A stretch of DNA of 64,000 nucleotides from UBA4744 sp963723165 (GCA_963723165.1 CAVRPP010000003.1:434001-498000), one strand, 5' to 3'. Positions 25,279 to 32,675 are shown, counted from the stretch's first letter. Program-made: numbers and translations. The notes: a model not told the origin generated them from the letters alone.

Positions 25279-26661
25279 TCAGGTTGCAGCGGCGGAATTG
25301 CCGCCGCCAGGGAATAGCGTCTTTCGTGAGTCCCAGAAAACAGCACCCAGGATGATGAGCCCACCGACGCCGATGATCCATTTCAGGTACTGATCCTCGA
25401 AAGCTTCGCCGCAAGAAGCGCACTCCCTATTGACGGGAATGGCGCCGATTCTCCCGTTGGCCACAGGCGCAGTGAGATTGGAGTCAACGATGGAGGTCGA
25501 CGTCGTTTCTGCGGGTATGAGTGCCATGTCTGTAGGGGTGTGATCCGTCCCATGACAGCTCGTGCAATCAACCCGACCGAGATGAGGACTATGACAAACA
25601 ACACACTCCGCATCAACAGCCGTAGGGGTGTGATCCGTCCCATGACAGCTCGTGCAATCAACCCGACCGAGATGAGGACTATGACAAACAACACACTCCG
25701 CATCAACAGCCGTAGGGGTGTGATCCGTCCCATGACAGCTCGTGCAATCAACCCGACCGAGATGAGGACTATGACAAACAACACACTCCGCATCAACAGC
25801 CGTAGGGGTGTGATCCGTCCCATGACAGCTCGTGCAATCAACCCGACCGAGATGAGGACTATGGCAAGCAACACACTCCGCATCAACAGCCGTAGGGGTG
25901 TGATCCGTCCCATGACAGCTCGTGCAATCAACCCGACCGAGATGAGGACTATGACAAACAACACACTCCGCATCAACAGCCGTAGGGGTGTGATCCGTCC
26001 CATGACAGCTCGTGCAATCAACCCGACCGAGATGAGGACTATGACAAACAACACACTCCGCATCAACAGCCGTAGGGGTGTGATCCGTCCCATGACAGCT
26101 CGTGCAATCAACCCGACCGTTGTGAGAGATGTGGCAAGCAACACACTCCGCATCAACAGCCGTAGGGGTGTGATCCGTCCCATGACAGCTCGTGCAATCA
26201 ACCCGACCGTTGTGAGAGATGTGGCAAGCAACACACTCCGCATCAACAGCCGTAGGGGTGTGATCCGTCCCATGACAGCTCGTGCAATCAACCCGACCGT
26301 TGTGAGAGATGTGGCAAGCAACACACTCCGCATCAACAGCCGTAGGGGTGTGATCCGTCCCATGACAGCTCGTGCAATCAACCCGACCGTTGTGAGAGAT
26401 GTGGCAAGCAACACACTCCGCATCAACAGCCGTAGGGGTGTGATCCGTCTCATGACAGCTCGTGCAATCAGCCCGACCGTTGTGAGAGGTGTGGCAAGCG
26501 ACACACGCGAAATCAGCAGGTCCGGGATCCTGGCGAGGACCTCTACTCAGTTGGACGGCCAAGTCACCGCCCGGTATGTCGGCGAGTACCGTCGGCTGGC
26601 CAAAAAGTAAGAAGCCAAGGCCAGCCAGCAGGATGGAGCCGATGGTGAGGCGCTTGTTCAC
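25279..26661 (-). CDS. membrane-anchored multihaem c-type cytochrome, 22 CXXCH motifs
   Basis: 460 aa. A signal peptide (about 1-28, MNKRLTIGSILLAGLGFLLF) leads to eleven tandem repeats of 30 residues (about 50-380). Each repeat has two CXXCH haem-attachment motifs: CV(A/V)CH, then eleven residues later CTSCH, with extra histidines that could be distal ligands. This gives 22 potential haem c sites, of the paired-CXXCH type. A linker (about 380-420) and an unpaired CASCG precede one membrane helix (about 430-448). The protein would sit outside the membrane, anchored by its C-terminus, as an electron conduit or store. No haem-lyase genes lie nearby. GTG 26661 start with weak ribosome site. Zinc binding instead of haem is less likely. 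Confidence 0.9.
   Translation of the reverse strand: MNKRLTIGSILLAGLGFLLFGQPTVLADIPGGDLAVQLSRGPRQDPGPADFACVACHTSHNGRADCTSCHETDHTPTAVDAECVACHISHNGRVDCTSCHGTDHTPTAVDAECVACHISHNGRVDCTSCHGTDHTPTAVDAECVACHISHNGRVDCTSCHGTDHTPTAVDAECVACHISHNGRVDCTSCHGTDHTPTAVDAECVVCHSPHLGRVDCTSCHGTDHTPTAVDAECVVCHSPHLGRVDCTSCHGTDHTPTAVDAECVACHSPHLGRVDCTSCHGTDHTPTAVDAECVVCHSPHLGRVDCTSCHGTDHTPTAVDAECVVCHSPHLGRVDCTSCHGTDHTPTAVDAECVVCHSPHLGRVDCTSCHGTDHTPTDMALIPAETTSTSIVDSNLTAPVANGRIGAIPVNRECASCGEAFEDQYLKWIIGVGGLIILGAVFWDSRKTLFPGGGNSAAAT
25532..26521 (-). repeat. eleven 90-bp tandem repeats inside the cytochrome gene
   Basis: Units start every 90 bp from 25532 to 26432. The six units nearest the 3' end of the gene encode the form CV(V/A)CHSPHLGRVD; the next four encode CVACHISHNGRVD; the outermost (26432-26521) is the most diverged. 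Within each class, copies are almost identical in DNA, including third positions, so the array was recently amplified or homogenised. The fourth unit (25802-25891) carries the SPHL form but CVACH, so it looks recombinant. Confidence 0.95.
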
Positions 26662-26830
26662 TTGTTTGTCCCCAGGCAGTCATCGCCGGTACTGCCGGTT
26701 GGAACAGGAGACTCACGGTATCACCGCGGGAGGAATCTCCCATGCCGGCCGTCTCACCGGACGCGGAACCCCATTGTTCGACTACGCCACCAACCTTCGT
26801 TCACCCTCACACTAGCGATTCGACAAACCG

Positions 26831-26870
26831 TCCCCGACCGTGAGAGTGACCCGGAAGGGCCGGTCGGGGA
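26831..26870. promoter_or_regulatory. 10-bp inverted repeat upstream of cytochrome gene
   Basis: TCCCCGACCG (26831-26840) and CGGTCGGGGA (26861-26870) are exact complements with a 20-nt loop, about 170 bp before the cytochrome start. It may be an operator or an RNA hairpin. Confidence 0.4.
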
Positions 26871-26934
26871 ACGCGCACCCCCAAACATGATTGGCACAGC
26901 ATCCGAAACCGCGGCCCCACCCCCAGCACCCCAT

Positions 26935-26970
26935 GTGCCGTTATGTGCGGGTGTCCGGGCCCAAAGACCC
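26935..26970. promoter_or_regulatory. composite element 1: 15-mer plus DosR-like box
   Basis: The 15-mer GTGCCGTTATGTGCG (26935-26949) is followed after 7 nt by GGGCCCAAAGACCC (26957-26970), which fits GGGNCNNNNGNCCC, the core of DevR/DosR hypoxia-response boxes. The same pair recurs at 27101-27135. Confidence 0.45.
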
Positions 26971-27100
26971 TCGCTGTCCCAGCCCATGTTTCACCACGAT
27001 CCGGATAACGGCGGTCGATTGCGTTCATTTCGAGTACTAGCGGGACCGTCTCACCTGGAACGATCGATGCCCTGCCAGAACCGGGAGCCCCGCACTAGAA

Positions 27101-27135
27101 GTGCCGTTATGTGCGTCCCGTGGGTCGAATGGCCC
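27101..27135. promoter_or_regulatory. composite element 2: 15-mer plus DosR-like box
   Basis: An exact copy of GTGCCGTTATGTGCG (27101-27115) is followed after 6 nt by GGGTCGAATGGCCC (27122-27135), again matching GGGNCNNNNGNCCC. It lies about 85 bp before the start of the membrane protein gene at 27220, a position where an activator could work. CATTAT at 27172-27177 is a possible -10. Confidence 0.45.
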
Positions 27136-27219
27136 TACCCTCCAGATCGACCTTCCTTGCACTCTTGGAAGCATTATTGACCGGGCTGAGGGCATGGCAG
27201 GTGAGGAGGTAACGACGCA

Positions 27220-27654
27220 ATGGAGATTGTCTGGGGTGTCGTCCTGATTGTTCTGGGTTTGCTGGCCTGGGGAGGGCAAGGTTTGTCCTATTTCGCTCCC
27301 AGCACCGCAGAGAAGCTGCATCTCACGGAGGGGGAAGAGAAGGTCGAGCCGGTTTTCTGGGCTGATGGCCAAGGTGAAGCGCTCTGGGACTTCTTGACCC
27401 TCTGGATCCTGGTGGTGGCAGGAGTCCTCCTCCTGTTGGATCACGACGCCTGGCCCTATTTCGGTCTGGTCGGCGGAAGCGTCTACGTCTACTTCGCAGG
27501 GAGAGGAATCCTCACCCGACTGGAGATGCAACGCAGCGGATTCCGCATAGGTGACCCAGGCAACGTCCGCCTCGGACTCATCATGCTCGCTGTATGGGGG
27601 GTGGTCGGTCTGATCACCATCGTCACCGCAGCCACCACTTTCTCCGGCTCATGA
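27220..27654 (+). CDS. small four-helix membrane protein, unknown function
   Basis: 144 aa with four predicted membrane helices (about 3-22, 54-75, 79-97, 117-138). The first loop is acidic (STAEKLHLTEGEEKVEPVFW). GAGGAGG 8-9 nt before ATG 27220 is a strong ribosome site. No family was recognised with confidence. The next gene, 28 nt downstream, encodes a protein of the same length and similar topology, so the two may work together. The shared upstream region with the multihaem cytochrome and its DosR-like boxes hints at a link to low oxygen, but that is inference. Confidence 0.75.
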   Translation: MEIVWGVVLIVLGLLAWGGQGLSYFAPSTAEKLHLTEGEEKVEPVFWADGQGEALWDFLTLWILVVAGVLLLLDHDAWPYFGLVGGSVYVYFAGRGILTRLEMQRSGFRIGDPGNVRLGLIMLAVWGVVGLITIVTAATTFSGS

Positions 27655-27682
27655 GCGACCCGTCAAGCAGAAGGTAGCAACC

Positions 27683-28117
27683 GTGGAAGTGACGACAGCG
27701 ACCTGGCTGATAGCAATTGCTGGACTTGTTCTGATACTCCTCCTTGGTGCGTTCCAGTTCGTGGCCGTGTTACGCCCCCGGTCCGATTGGACGGTCCAAA
27801 ACGTTTACGGAGGTGACCCGAACAGCACCGACCCCAAGGCGTACTTCGCCTACAACCAGGGGTACGCCTGGGCCGACGTATTCCTCTGGGCACCGATCCA
27901 AATCGCAGGCAGCATCGGCATGCTCCTTGGCGAGCGGTGGGGTTTTCTACTCGCCCTTGTCGCCTCTGTCCCATACGTATACACAGCCATCACCATCTAC
28001 ATCTGGGATCGCGACCTCGGTTCCCGCAAGAACACAATCGGCGGCTGGGTGCTCTGGGGGATCTGGCCGGTATTCGGACTCATCCAGGGTATCTACAGCC
28101 TTCTCAGACTCCTCTAA
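27683..28117 (+). CDS. small membrane protein, unknown function
   Basis: 144 aa with about four hydrophobic segments (5-28, 67-87, 89-108, 122-142). A conserved-looking outside loop, YGGDPNSTDPKAYFAYNQGY, precedes the second helix. The start is GTG 27683 with AGAAGG 8 nt upstream. It follows the membrane protein at 27220 by 28 nt and is probably in one operon with it. No known domain was recognised. It ends about 70 nt before the cimA promoter. Confidence 0.72.
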   Translation: MEVTTATWLIAIAGLVLILLLGAFQFVAVLRPRSDWTVQNVYGGDPNSTDPKAYFAYNQGYAWADVFLWAPIQIAGSIGMLLGERWGFLLALVASVPYVYTAITIYIWDRDLGSRKNTIGGWVLWGIWPVFGLIQGIYSLLRLL

Positions 28118-28185
28118 CCAAAACACCCGCTACCACCGAAACCGATCCGGTTTTCTGACCCCCTATCTCTCTTCCCCCGGTACTG

Positions 28186-28214
28186 TTGACGCCGGCACCT
28201 CGATGCGTCATACT
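28186..28214 (+). promoter_or_regulatory. promoter of the cimA leader
   Basis: TTGACG (28186-28191), 17 nt, then CATACT (28209-28214). This is close to a housekeeping sigma promoter. The expected start is near 28221-28223, on the leader peptide ATG, so the leader ORF would be leaderless. Confidence 0.7.
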
Positions 28215-28222
28215 GCTCCGCC

Positions 28223-28258
28223 ATGTACGCACCTGCAGCCATCATCATTATCGTGTAG
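28223..28258 (+). CDS. Ile/Val attenuator leader peptide MYAPAAIIIIV
   Basis: An 11-residue ORF ends in four Ile codons and one Val codon before TAG. It starts 8 nt after a good -10 box and is followed at once by a 9-bp hairpin and an intrinsic terminator, then by cimA. The composition and order match branched-chain amino acid attenuators: when charged Ile-tRNA is scarce the ribosome stalls on the Ile run, covering the 5' arm of the first hairpin. CimA makes the isoleucine precursor citramalate, so the sensed amino acid matches the pathway. Confidence 0.85.
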   Translation: MYAPAAIIIIV

Positions 28259-28280
28259 CGCACACGGATAGCCGTGTGCG
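28259..28280 (+). promoter_or_regulatory. pause hairpin of cimA attenuator
   Basis: CGCACACGG, loop ATAG, CCGTGTGCG: a perfect 9-bp stem starting at the base after the leader stop codon. A ribosome stalled at the Ile codons would mask its 5' arm. Confidence 0.75.
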
Positions 28281-28285
28281 CCCGA

Positions 28286-28310
28286 CCCTTCGCCCCGCGA
28301 AGGGTTTTTT
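28286..28310 (+). terminator. intrinsic terminator of cimA attenuator
   Basis: CCCTTCGC, loop CCC, GCGAAGGG, then six T: a textbook rho-independent terminator, 18 nt before the cimA start codon. I could not find a convincing antiterminator pairing that would disrupt it. Confidence 0.85.
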
Positions 28311-28327
28311 GTACCCGGGAGAGCACC

Positions 28328-29905
28328 ATGAAGACCGAAATCTACGACACCACCCTTCGCGACGGTTCGCAGCAGGAAGGAATCTCGCTGACGGTCGGCG
28401 ACAAGTTGCGCATCGCCTCCCTGCTCGACGAGCTGGGAGTCGACTACGTCGAGGGCGGGTGGCCGGGCGCCAACCCCAAAGACGACGAATTCTTCCATCG
28501 TGCCAAGAAGGAACTTGATTTTGCCACTGCCACACTGGTCGCGTTCGGATCGACCCGTCGACCTCGCGGCACGGTGGCCGATGACCCCCAACTGCAGGCC
28601 TTGCTGGCCGCCGAAACGGAGATTATCTGCATCGTCGGGAAATCGTGGGACTACCACGTACTCGAAGCGCTCCGGACCGACCTCGATGAGGGAGTCCGCA
28701 TGGTCGAAGAGTCGATAAATTACCTCCGCAGCCACGATCGGCGGGTGTTCTTCGATGCCGAGCACTTCTTCGACGGCTTCCGGACCAATCCCGAATTCGC
28801 CGTCAGGGTCTTGCAGGCCGCGACCGATGCGGGAGCCGAGCGCCTGGTTTTGTGCGATACCAACGGGGGGACGCTTCCGTCGCAAATCCTGACGACCATC
28901 GGCCGGATCCAGGAAGCACTGCCGGACGGCCAGCTGGGCGTCCACTTCCACGACGATGTCGGGTGTGCAGTGGCCAGCTCGCTGATTGCGGTCGATGCCG
29001 GAGTGCGCCAGGTGCAGGGGTGCATCAACGGCTATGGAGAACGGACCGGCAACGCAGACCTTTCGACCCTCATTCCCGATCTGGCTCTCAAGATGGGCCT
29101 CCCGGTGCTTCCCGAAGGCCGGCTCGAGCTCCTCGGGCCGGTGGCCCACCACATTGCCGAGGTTGTGAACATCGCCCTCGACCCGCACCATCCCTATGTC
29201 GGGACCTCGGCCTTCACCCACAAAGCCGGGCTCCACACCTCGGCTTTGGCTCGCAAGTCGGACGCCTATGAGCACGAGGACCCGGCCCAGGTGGGTAACC
29301 ACACCAGGATGGTCGTTTCGGAACTGGCCGGCCGGGCCAGTGTTCTCTCTGAGGCAAAGAACCTCGGACTCGAGGTCGACGCCGACGCGGCTGTTCGCAT
29401 TCTGGAGCAGGTCAAGGATCTCGAACACAAGGGATATCACTTCGAGGCTGCCGATGGATCCTTTGAGCTGCTCATGCGGAGAGCCCTCGGGTGGGAACAA
29501 GAATTCTTCGAGCTGGAGTCGTTCCGGGTGTTCACCGACCGGCGCGCCAACGAGGAGATCGTGGCGGAAGCAACGGTCAAGGTGCTCGTAGGAGGCAATC
29601 GCGTAGTCACGACCGGCGAAGGGGTTGGACCGGTCCATGCCCTTGACCAGGCCTTGCGGGCGGCGCTCCGCGAGGCCTATCCGGACATCGATAGGCTCCG
29701 CCTGACCGATTACCGGGTACGAGTCCTTGATTCCTCGCACGGGACGGGAGCGATGGTCCGGGTGTTGCTGGAAACCTCCGCTGAGGACGAATCGTGGGGC
29801 ACGATCGGGGTCCATGAGAATGTCATAGAAGCCTCGTGGGACGCCCTGACCGAAGGCCTCATCGTCGGACTGCTCCGTCGGCGAGACGCCAACCCTCCCT
29901 TATAG
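28328..29905 (+). CDS. cimA: (R)-citramalate synthase
   Basis: 525 aa. It condenses acetyl-CoA and pyruvate to citramalate, the threonine-independent route to isoleucine. The TIM barrel begins with YDTTLRDGSQQEG (residues 5-17), metal-binding HFHDDVG (about 207), and NGYGERTGNADLS. The C-terminal allosteric domain (about 400-525) contains the repeats expected for amino acid feedback. The N-terminal DGSQQEG and the long form (over 500 aa) fit the CimA/LeuA-like citramalate group rather than 2-isopropylmalate synthase. The Ile-rich leader upstream supports this. The ATG has GGGAGAG 5 nt upstream. Confidence 0.93.
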   Translation: MKTEIYDTTLRDGSQQEGISLTVGDKLRIASLLDELGVDYVEGGWPGANPKDDEFFHRAKKELDFATATLVAFGSTRRPRGTVADDPQLQALLAAETEIICIVGKSWDYHVLEALRTDLDEGVRMVEESINYLRSHDRRVFFDAEHFFDGFRTNPEFAVRVLQAATDAGAERLVLCDTNGGTLPSQILTTIGRIQEALPDGQLGVHFHDDVGCAVASSLIAVDAGVRQVQGCINGYGERTGNADLSTLIPDLALKMGLPVLPEGRLELLGPVAHHIAEVVNIALDPHHPYVGTSAFTHKAGLHTSALARKSDAYEHEDPAQVGNHTRMVVSELAGRASVLSEAKNLGLEVDADAAVRILEQVKDLEHKGYHFEAADGSFELLMRRALGWEQEFFELESFRVFTDRRANEEIVAEATVKVLVGGNRVVTTGEGVGPVHALDQALRAALREAYPDIDRLRLTDYRVRVLDSSHGTGAMVRVLLETSAEDESWGTIGVHENVIEASWDALTEGLIVGLLRRRDANPPL

Positions 29906-29906
29906 T
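29901..29906 (+). promoter_or_regulatory. possible -10 TATAGT for the decarboxylase gene
   Basis: TATAGT overlaps the cimA stop codon, 28 nt before GTG 29935. It may be an internal promoter; no -35 was recognised. Confidence 0.3.
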
Positions 29907-29934
29907 CAGGAAGGTTCGCGAGAAGGGAACCGGC

Positions 29935-31353
29935 GTGAACGTTCCGCACATGACTGCTGATGAGTTTCGGCGGCGGGGCCGAGAGATCATTGATTGGCTC
30001 GCTGATTACATGGAGCGAGTTGAGGAGTACCCGGTGCTCTCGCAGGTCAAACCGGGCGACATTCGTGCTTTGCTGCCCGAACACCCGCCCGCCGCGGGCG
30101 AGCCATTCGCCCGGGTCATGGGCGACCTCGACCGGGTCGTCATGCCCGGGATCACCCACTGGCAATCGCCCTCCTTCTTTGCCTATTTCAATGCCAACGC
30201 TTCCGGACCGGCGATTCTCGGGGATCTGGTTTCCTCCGGTCTCGGAGTACAGGGGATGCTGTGGGCAACCAGTCCCGCTTGCACCGAGCTCGAAACCGTG
30301 GTGATGGATTGGCTGGTGGAGATGCTGGAACTGCCCCCTGCGTTCCTGTCGTCCGGGGCCGGAGGCGGGGTCATCCAAGATTCGGCCTCCAGCGCCACGC
30401 TTACGGCCATAATCGCGGCTCGGGAGGCGGCCACGGAGCGAACCACCAACCACACCGGGACTGTAGGCAACCTCGTTGCCTACACCTCGACCCAGGCGCA
30501 CTCGTCTATCGAGAAGGGGATTCGCATCGCCGGGATCGGCACCGACAACCTCCGTTCAGTCGAGGTGGACTCCGCCTTCGCGATGCTCCCCGCGGCCCTG
30601 GAAGAAGCCATCGAGGAGGATCTGGCTGCAGGCCTTCGGCCCTTCTTCGTCTGCGCCACCATCGGAACCACCTCGTCAACGGCCATCGATCCGGTTCGGG
30701 CCATCGGCGAAATCTGCCGCCGGTACGGTCTGTGGCTGCACGTCGATGCGGCGCTGGCCGGGACGGCGGCACTGTTGCCCGAGATGCGCTGGATCCACGA
30801 TGGAGTCGAACTCGCTGACAGCTACGTATTCAATCCCCACAAGTGGATGCTGACCAACTTCGATTGCACGGCCTTCTATGTAGCCGACCGAACACCGCTC
30901 ATCGGAGCGCTCAGCGTGCTGCCGGAGTACCTTCGCAACGAAGCTTCGGCCTCCGGAGCGGTGATCGACTACCGGGACTGGCACATCCCGCTTGGCCGCC
31001 GTTTCCGGGCACTGAAGCTCTGGTTCGTCATCCGCCATTACGGGATTGAAGGTCTTCAGGCCTTCGTGTCCGAACACATGCGGTTGGCCAAGCTCTTCGC
31101 CTCCTGGGTGGATGCCGAACCCGAGTTCGAACTGGCTGCCCCAACGCCGGTCAATCTCGTCTGCTTTCGCCACACCGGCGGGGACGACGTCAACCAGCGC
31201 ATCATGGACCGGGTCAACCAGTCCGGCGAGATGTATTTCACCCATTCCAGGCTCGACGGAAAGCTCACCTTGAGACTGTCGATCGGACAGACCCACACCG
31301 CCGAGCCGCACGTCGCGAAGGCATGGGAGCTGATCCGGGAAGCGGCTGAATAG
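29935..31353 (+). CDS. aromatic L-amino acid decarboxylase family protein
   Basis: PLP-dependent group II decarboxylase, 472 aa. The PLP lysine lies in FNPHKWMLTNFDC, preceded by LWLHVDAALAGTA with the PLP-binding Asp and Ala. The substrate-site GITHWQSPSFFAYFNANASG and GGGVIQDSASSATL are typical of DOPA, tryptophan and tyrosine decarboxylases, making tyramine, tryptamine or similar amines. The exact substrate is unknown. GTG 29935 has AAGGGA 6-7 nt upstream; the frame extends further but with no ribosome site. It lies 29 nt after cimA and may share its transcript. Confidence 0.92.
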   Translation: MNVPHMTADEFRRRGREIIDWLADYMERVEEYPVLSQVKPGDIRALLPEHPPAAGEPFARVMGDLDRVVMPGITHWQSPSFFAYFNANASGPAILGDLVSSGLGVQGMLWATSPACTELETVVMDWLVEMLELPPAFLSSGAGGGVIQDSASSATLTAIIAAREAATERTTNHTGTVGNLVAYTSTQAHSSIEKGIRIAGIGTDNLRSVEVDSAFAMLPAALEEAIEEDLAAGLRPFFVCATIGTTSSTAIDPVRAIGEICRRYGLWLHVDAALAGTAALLPEMRWIHDGVELADSYVFNPHKWMLTNFDCTAFYVADRTPLIGALSVLPEYLRNEASASGAVIDYRDWHIPLGRRFRALKLWFVIRHYGIEGLQAFVSEHMRLAKLFASWVDAEPEFELAAPTPVNLVCFRHTGGDDVNQRIMDRVNQSGEMYFTHSRLDGKLTLRLSIGQTHTAEPHVAKAWELIREAAE

Positions 31354-31401
31354 ACCTCGATTGCTCAACCGCGCTCCGATGCCTGGCGACACGGATGCGC
31401 T

Positions 31402-31983
31402 TTATGGATCGAAGAGGTCGCGGGGCGGAAGGCGAGTCACCGGTGGTTCCAGCCCGACCAACTGCCGGACCATGTGGGCGGTTGCACCCCACAGGACCTC
31501 TCCTTCGATGTCGAAAAACCAGACCTTGTGGTTCCGCCACATCTCAAAGCGCCAGTTGAGCGGCTCGGCGAAGATGTCGACGGCCGGTTCGAGAATCTTG
31601 TCCACCTCGCGGGGAGACGGCATCAACTCCGGTATCCCGTTGATCCACCCGACTACCGGAACGACCAGCAGCGAGTATTCGATCGTATGAATGGCCGGCA
31701 GGAACCCGAGCACTTCAACCGACGCCGGGTTCAACCCAACTTCCTCTTCGGCTTCTCGCAGGGCTGTTCCGACCGGGCCCCCATCGCCCGTGTCCGGGCG
31801 CCCTCCGGGAAAGGCCAGGTGGCCTGCGTGGGTAGGCATGGTCATGGGTCGTTTCGTCAGAATCACCCGGGTCACGCCACCCCCGTCGTCGTAGAGGGGC
31901 ACCAGCACCGCAGCCTGCGGCAATTCACCCGGTGGTGGGGGCTCACTCTGGATCCCCGGAAACCGGCCCAAGATATCGTTCAC
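31402..31983 (-). CDS. NUDIX hydrolase, CoA pyrophosphatase type
   Basis: 193 aa. The NUDIX box reads GGRPDTGDGG, PVGTALREAEEEVGL (about 70-93). Just before it is the UPF0035 signature VILTKRPMTMPTHAGHLAFP, which marks coenzyme A diphosphatases that split CoA into 4'-phosphopantetheine and 3',5'-ADP. Start GTG 31983 has TACCAT 6 nt upstream and no Shine-Dalgarno, hence a likely leaderless start; longer readings lack support. It is divergent from the GNAT gene with only 35 bp between. Confidence 0.88.
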   Translation of the reverse strand: MNDILGRFPGIQSEPPPPGELPQAAVLVPLYDDGGGVTRVILTKRPMTMPTHAGHLAFPGGRPDTGDGGPVGTALREAEEEVGLNPASVEVLGFLPAIHTIEYSLLVVPVVGWINGIPELMPSPREVDKILEPAVDIFAEPLNWRFEMWRNHKVWFFDIEGEVLWGATAHMVRQLVGLEPPVTRLPPRDLFDP

Positions 31984-31989
31984 CCGAAC

Positions 31990-31995
31990 ATGGTA
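31990..31995 (-). promoter_or_regulatory. -10 box TACCAT of NUDIX gene
   Basis: Minus-strand TACCAT lies 6 nt before GTG 31983, within the 35-bp divergent intergenic space. Confidence 0.45.
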
Positions 31996-32004
31996 CGACG
32001 CCGA

Positions 32005-32010
32005 TAGTCT
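32005..32010 (+). promoter_or_regulatory. -10 box TAGTCT of GNAT gene
   Basis: TAGTCT lies 8 nt before ATG 32019. With the opposite-strand TACCAT it forms a compact divergent promoter pair. Confidence 0.45.
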
Positions 32011-32018
32011 GAGCGGAC

Positions 32019-32633
32019 ATGGATGACCTCTCGACCGACCCACGATTCTCACGCCGGTTCATGTTGCGACCGTTCAAACGTCGCGACGCCGACGATATGA
32101 CCGAGGCCGTGCAGGCATCCCAACTCGAACTCAACGAGTGGCTGCCGTGGGCTCATCTCGGCTACACGAAGGGAGATGCCACCACCTACATCCGCGACAG
32201 CATCAAGTCCTGGCGGGAAGAACGCGCCTACGACCTGGCGATCAGGAAGACCGATGAACCGGGTCGTCACATCGGCAACATCTCAGTGTGGTTCGTCTCC
32301 CGATCATTCAAAACCGGCGAGGTCGGGTACTGGGTGCGTACGGACGAAACCTCTCGAGGAGTCGCTACCGAAGTGACGGCCCGGGCGCTGCAGATGGCAT
32401 TCGAAGAACTCAAGATGCACCGGGTGATTCTTCGGATCGCCACCGGGAACCGCGCCAGCGAACGGGTCGCAGAGAAGCTCGGGTTCTTCCGGGAGGGGAT
32501 TCTGCGCGAGGAGATCAAGGTTCGTGGCAAATGGCTCGACCACTCGGTCTGGGGTCTGCTCGAACATGAGTACAAGAAGAACCGGGGCAGGTACCAGGAC
32601 CTCATCGGGGCAACAGATCAAGCCGTCGAATAG
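32019..32633 (+). CDS. GNAT acetyltransferase, RimJ/RimL-like
   Basis: 204 aa GNAT-fold N-acetyltransferase. It begins with LRPFKRRDADDMTEAVQASQ (about 12-31), the usual RimJ/RimL opening. The acetyl-CoA pocket is poorer than usual (VGYWVRTDETSRGVATEVTA, about 98-117), and NRASERVAEKLGFFREGILR is the conserved last helix-strand. Family members acetylate ribosomal protein N-termini or small molecules; the target is unknown. The ATG has a -10 box 8 nt upstream and no Shine-Dalgarno. Confidence 0.88.
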   Translation: MDDLSTDPRFSRRFMLRPFKRRDADDMTEAVQASQLELNEWLPWAHLGYTKGDATTYIRDSIKSWREERAYDLAIRKTDEPGRHIGNISVWFVSRSFKTGEVGYWVRTDETSRGVATEVTARALQMAFEELKMHRVILRIATGNRASERVAEKLGFFREGILREEIKVRGKWLDHSVWGLLEHEYKKNRGRYQDLIGATDQAVE

Positions 32634-32640
32634 TGAAGAC

Positions 32641-32675
32641 GTTATTCGTTATTCTTCATTCGTTGCTCGTGCCTC
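32641..32675. repeat. heptamer tandem array (5 units)
   Basis: Contiguous 7-nt units: GTTATTC twice, TTCATTC, GTTGCTC, GTGCCTC. It overlaps the 3' end of the small gene at 32649, so the last residues of that protein are encoded by the repeats. Confidence 0.7.

Larger units (their letters stand above)
26662..27219. other. 558-bp intergenic region without genes, rich in repeats
   Basis: No convincing ORF is seen on either strand. It separates the divergent cytochrome gene and the membrane protein at 27220. It holds a 10-bp inverted repeat, a duplicated 15-mer and two palindromic boxes (listed separately), so it is probably a regulatory region, possibly with an unrecognised small RNA. Confidence 0.6.

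Noticed and set aside
25540..26520. CRISPR array suggested by regular repeats
   Set aside because: Period is 90 bp with no unique spacers, and the repeats encode a protein.
25540..26610. Long open frame of 356 codons on the plus strand inside the cytochrome repeat array, and a 373-codon frame on the minus strand
   Set aside because: Both are repeats of one shadow unit kept open by the 90-bp periodicity; composition is unnatural (for example MTARAINPT repeats) and the CXXCH frame is clearly the coding one.
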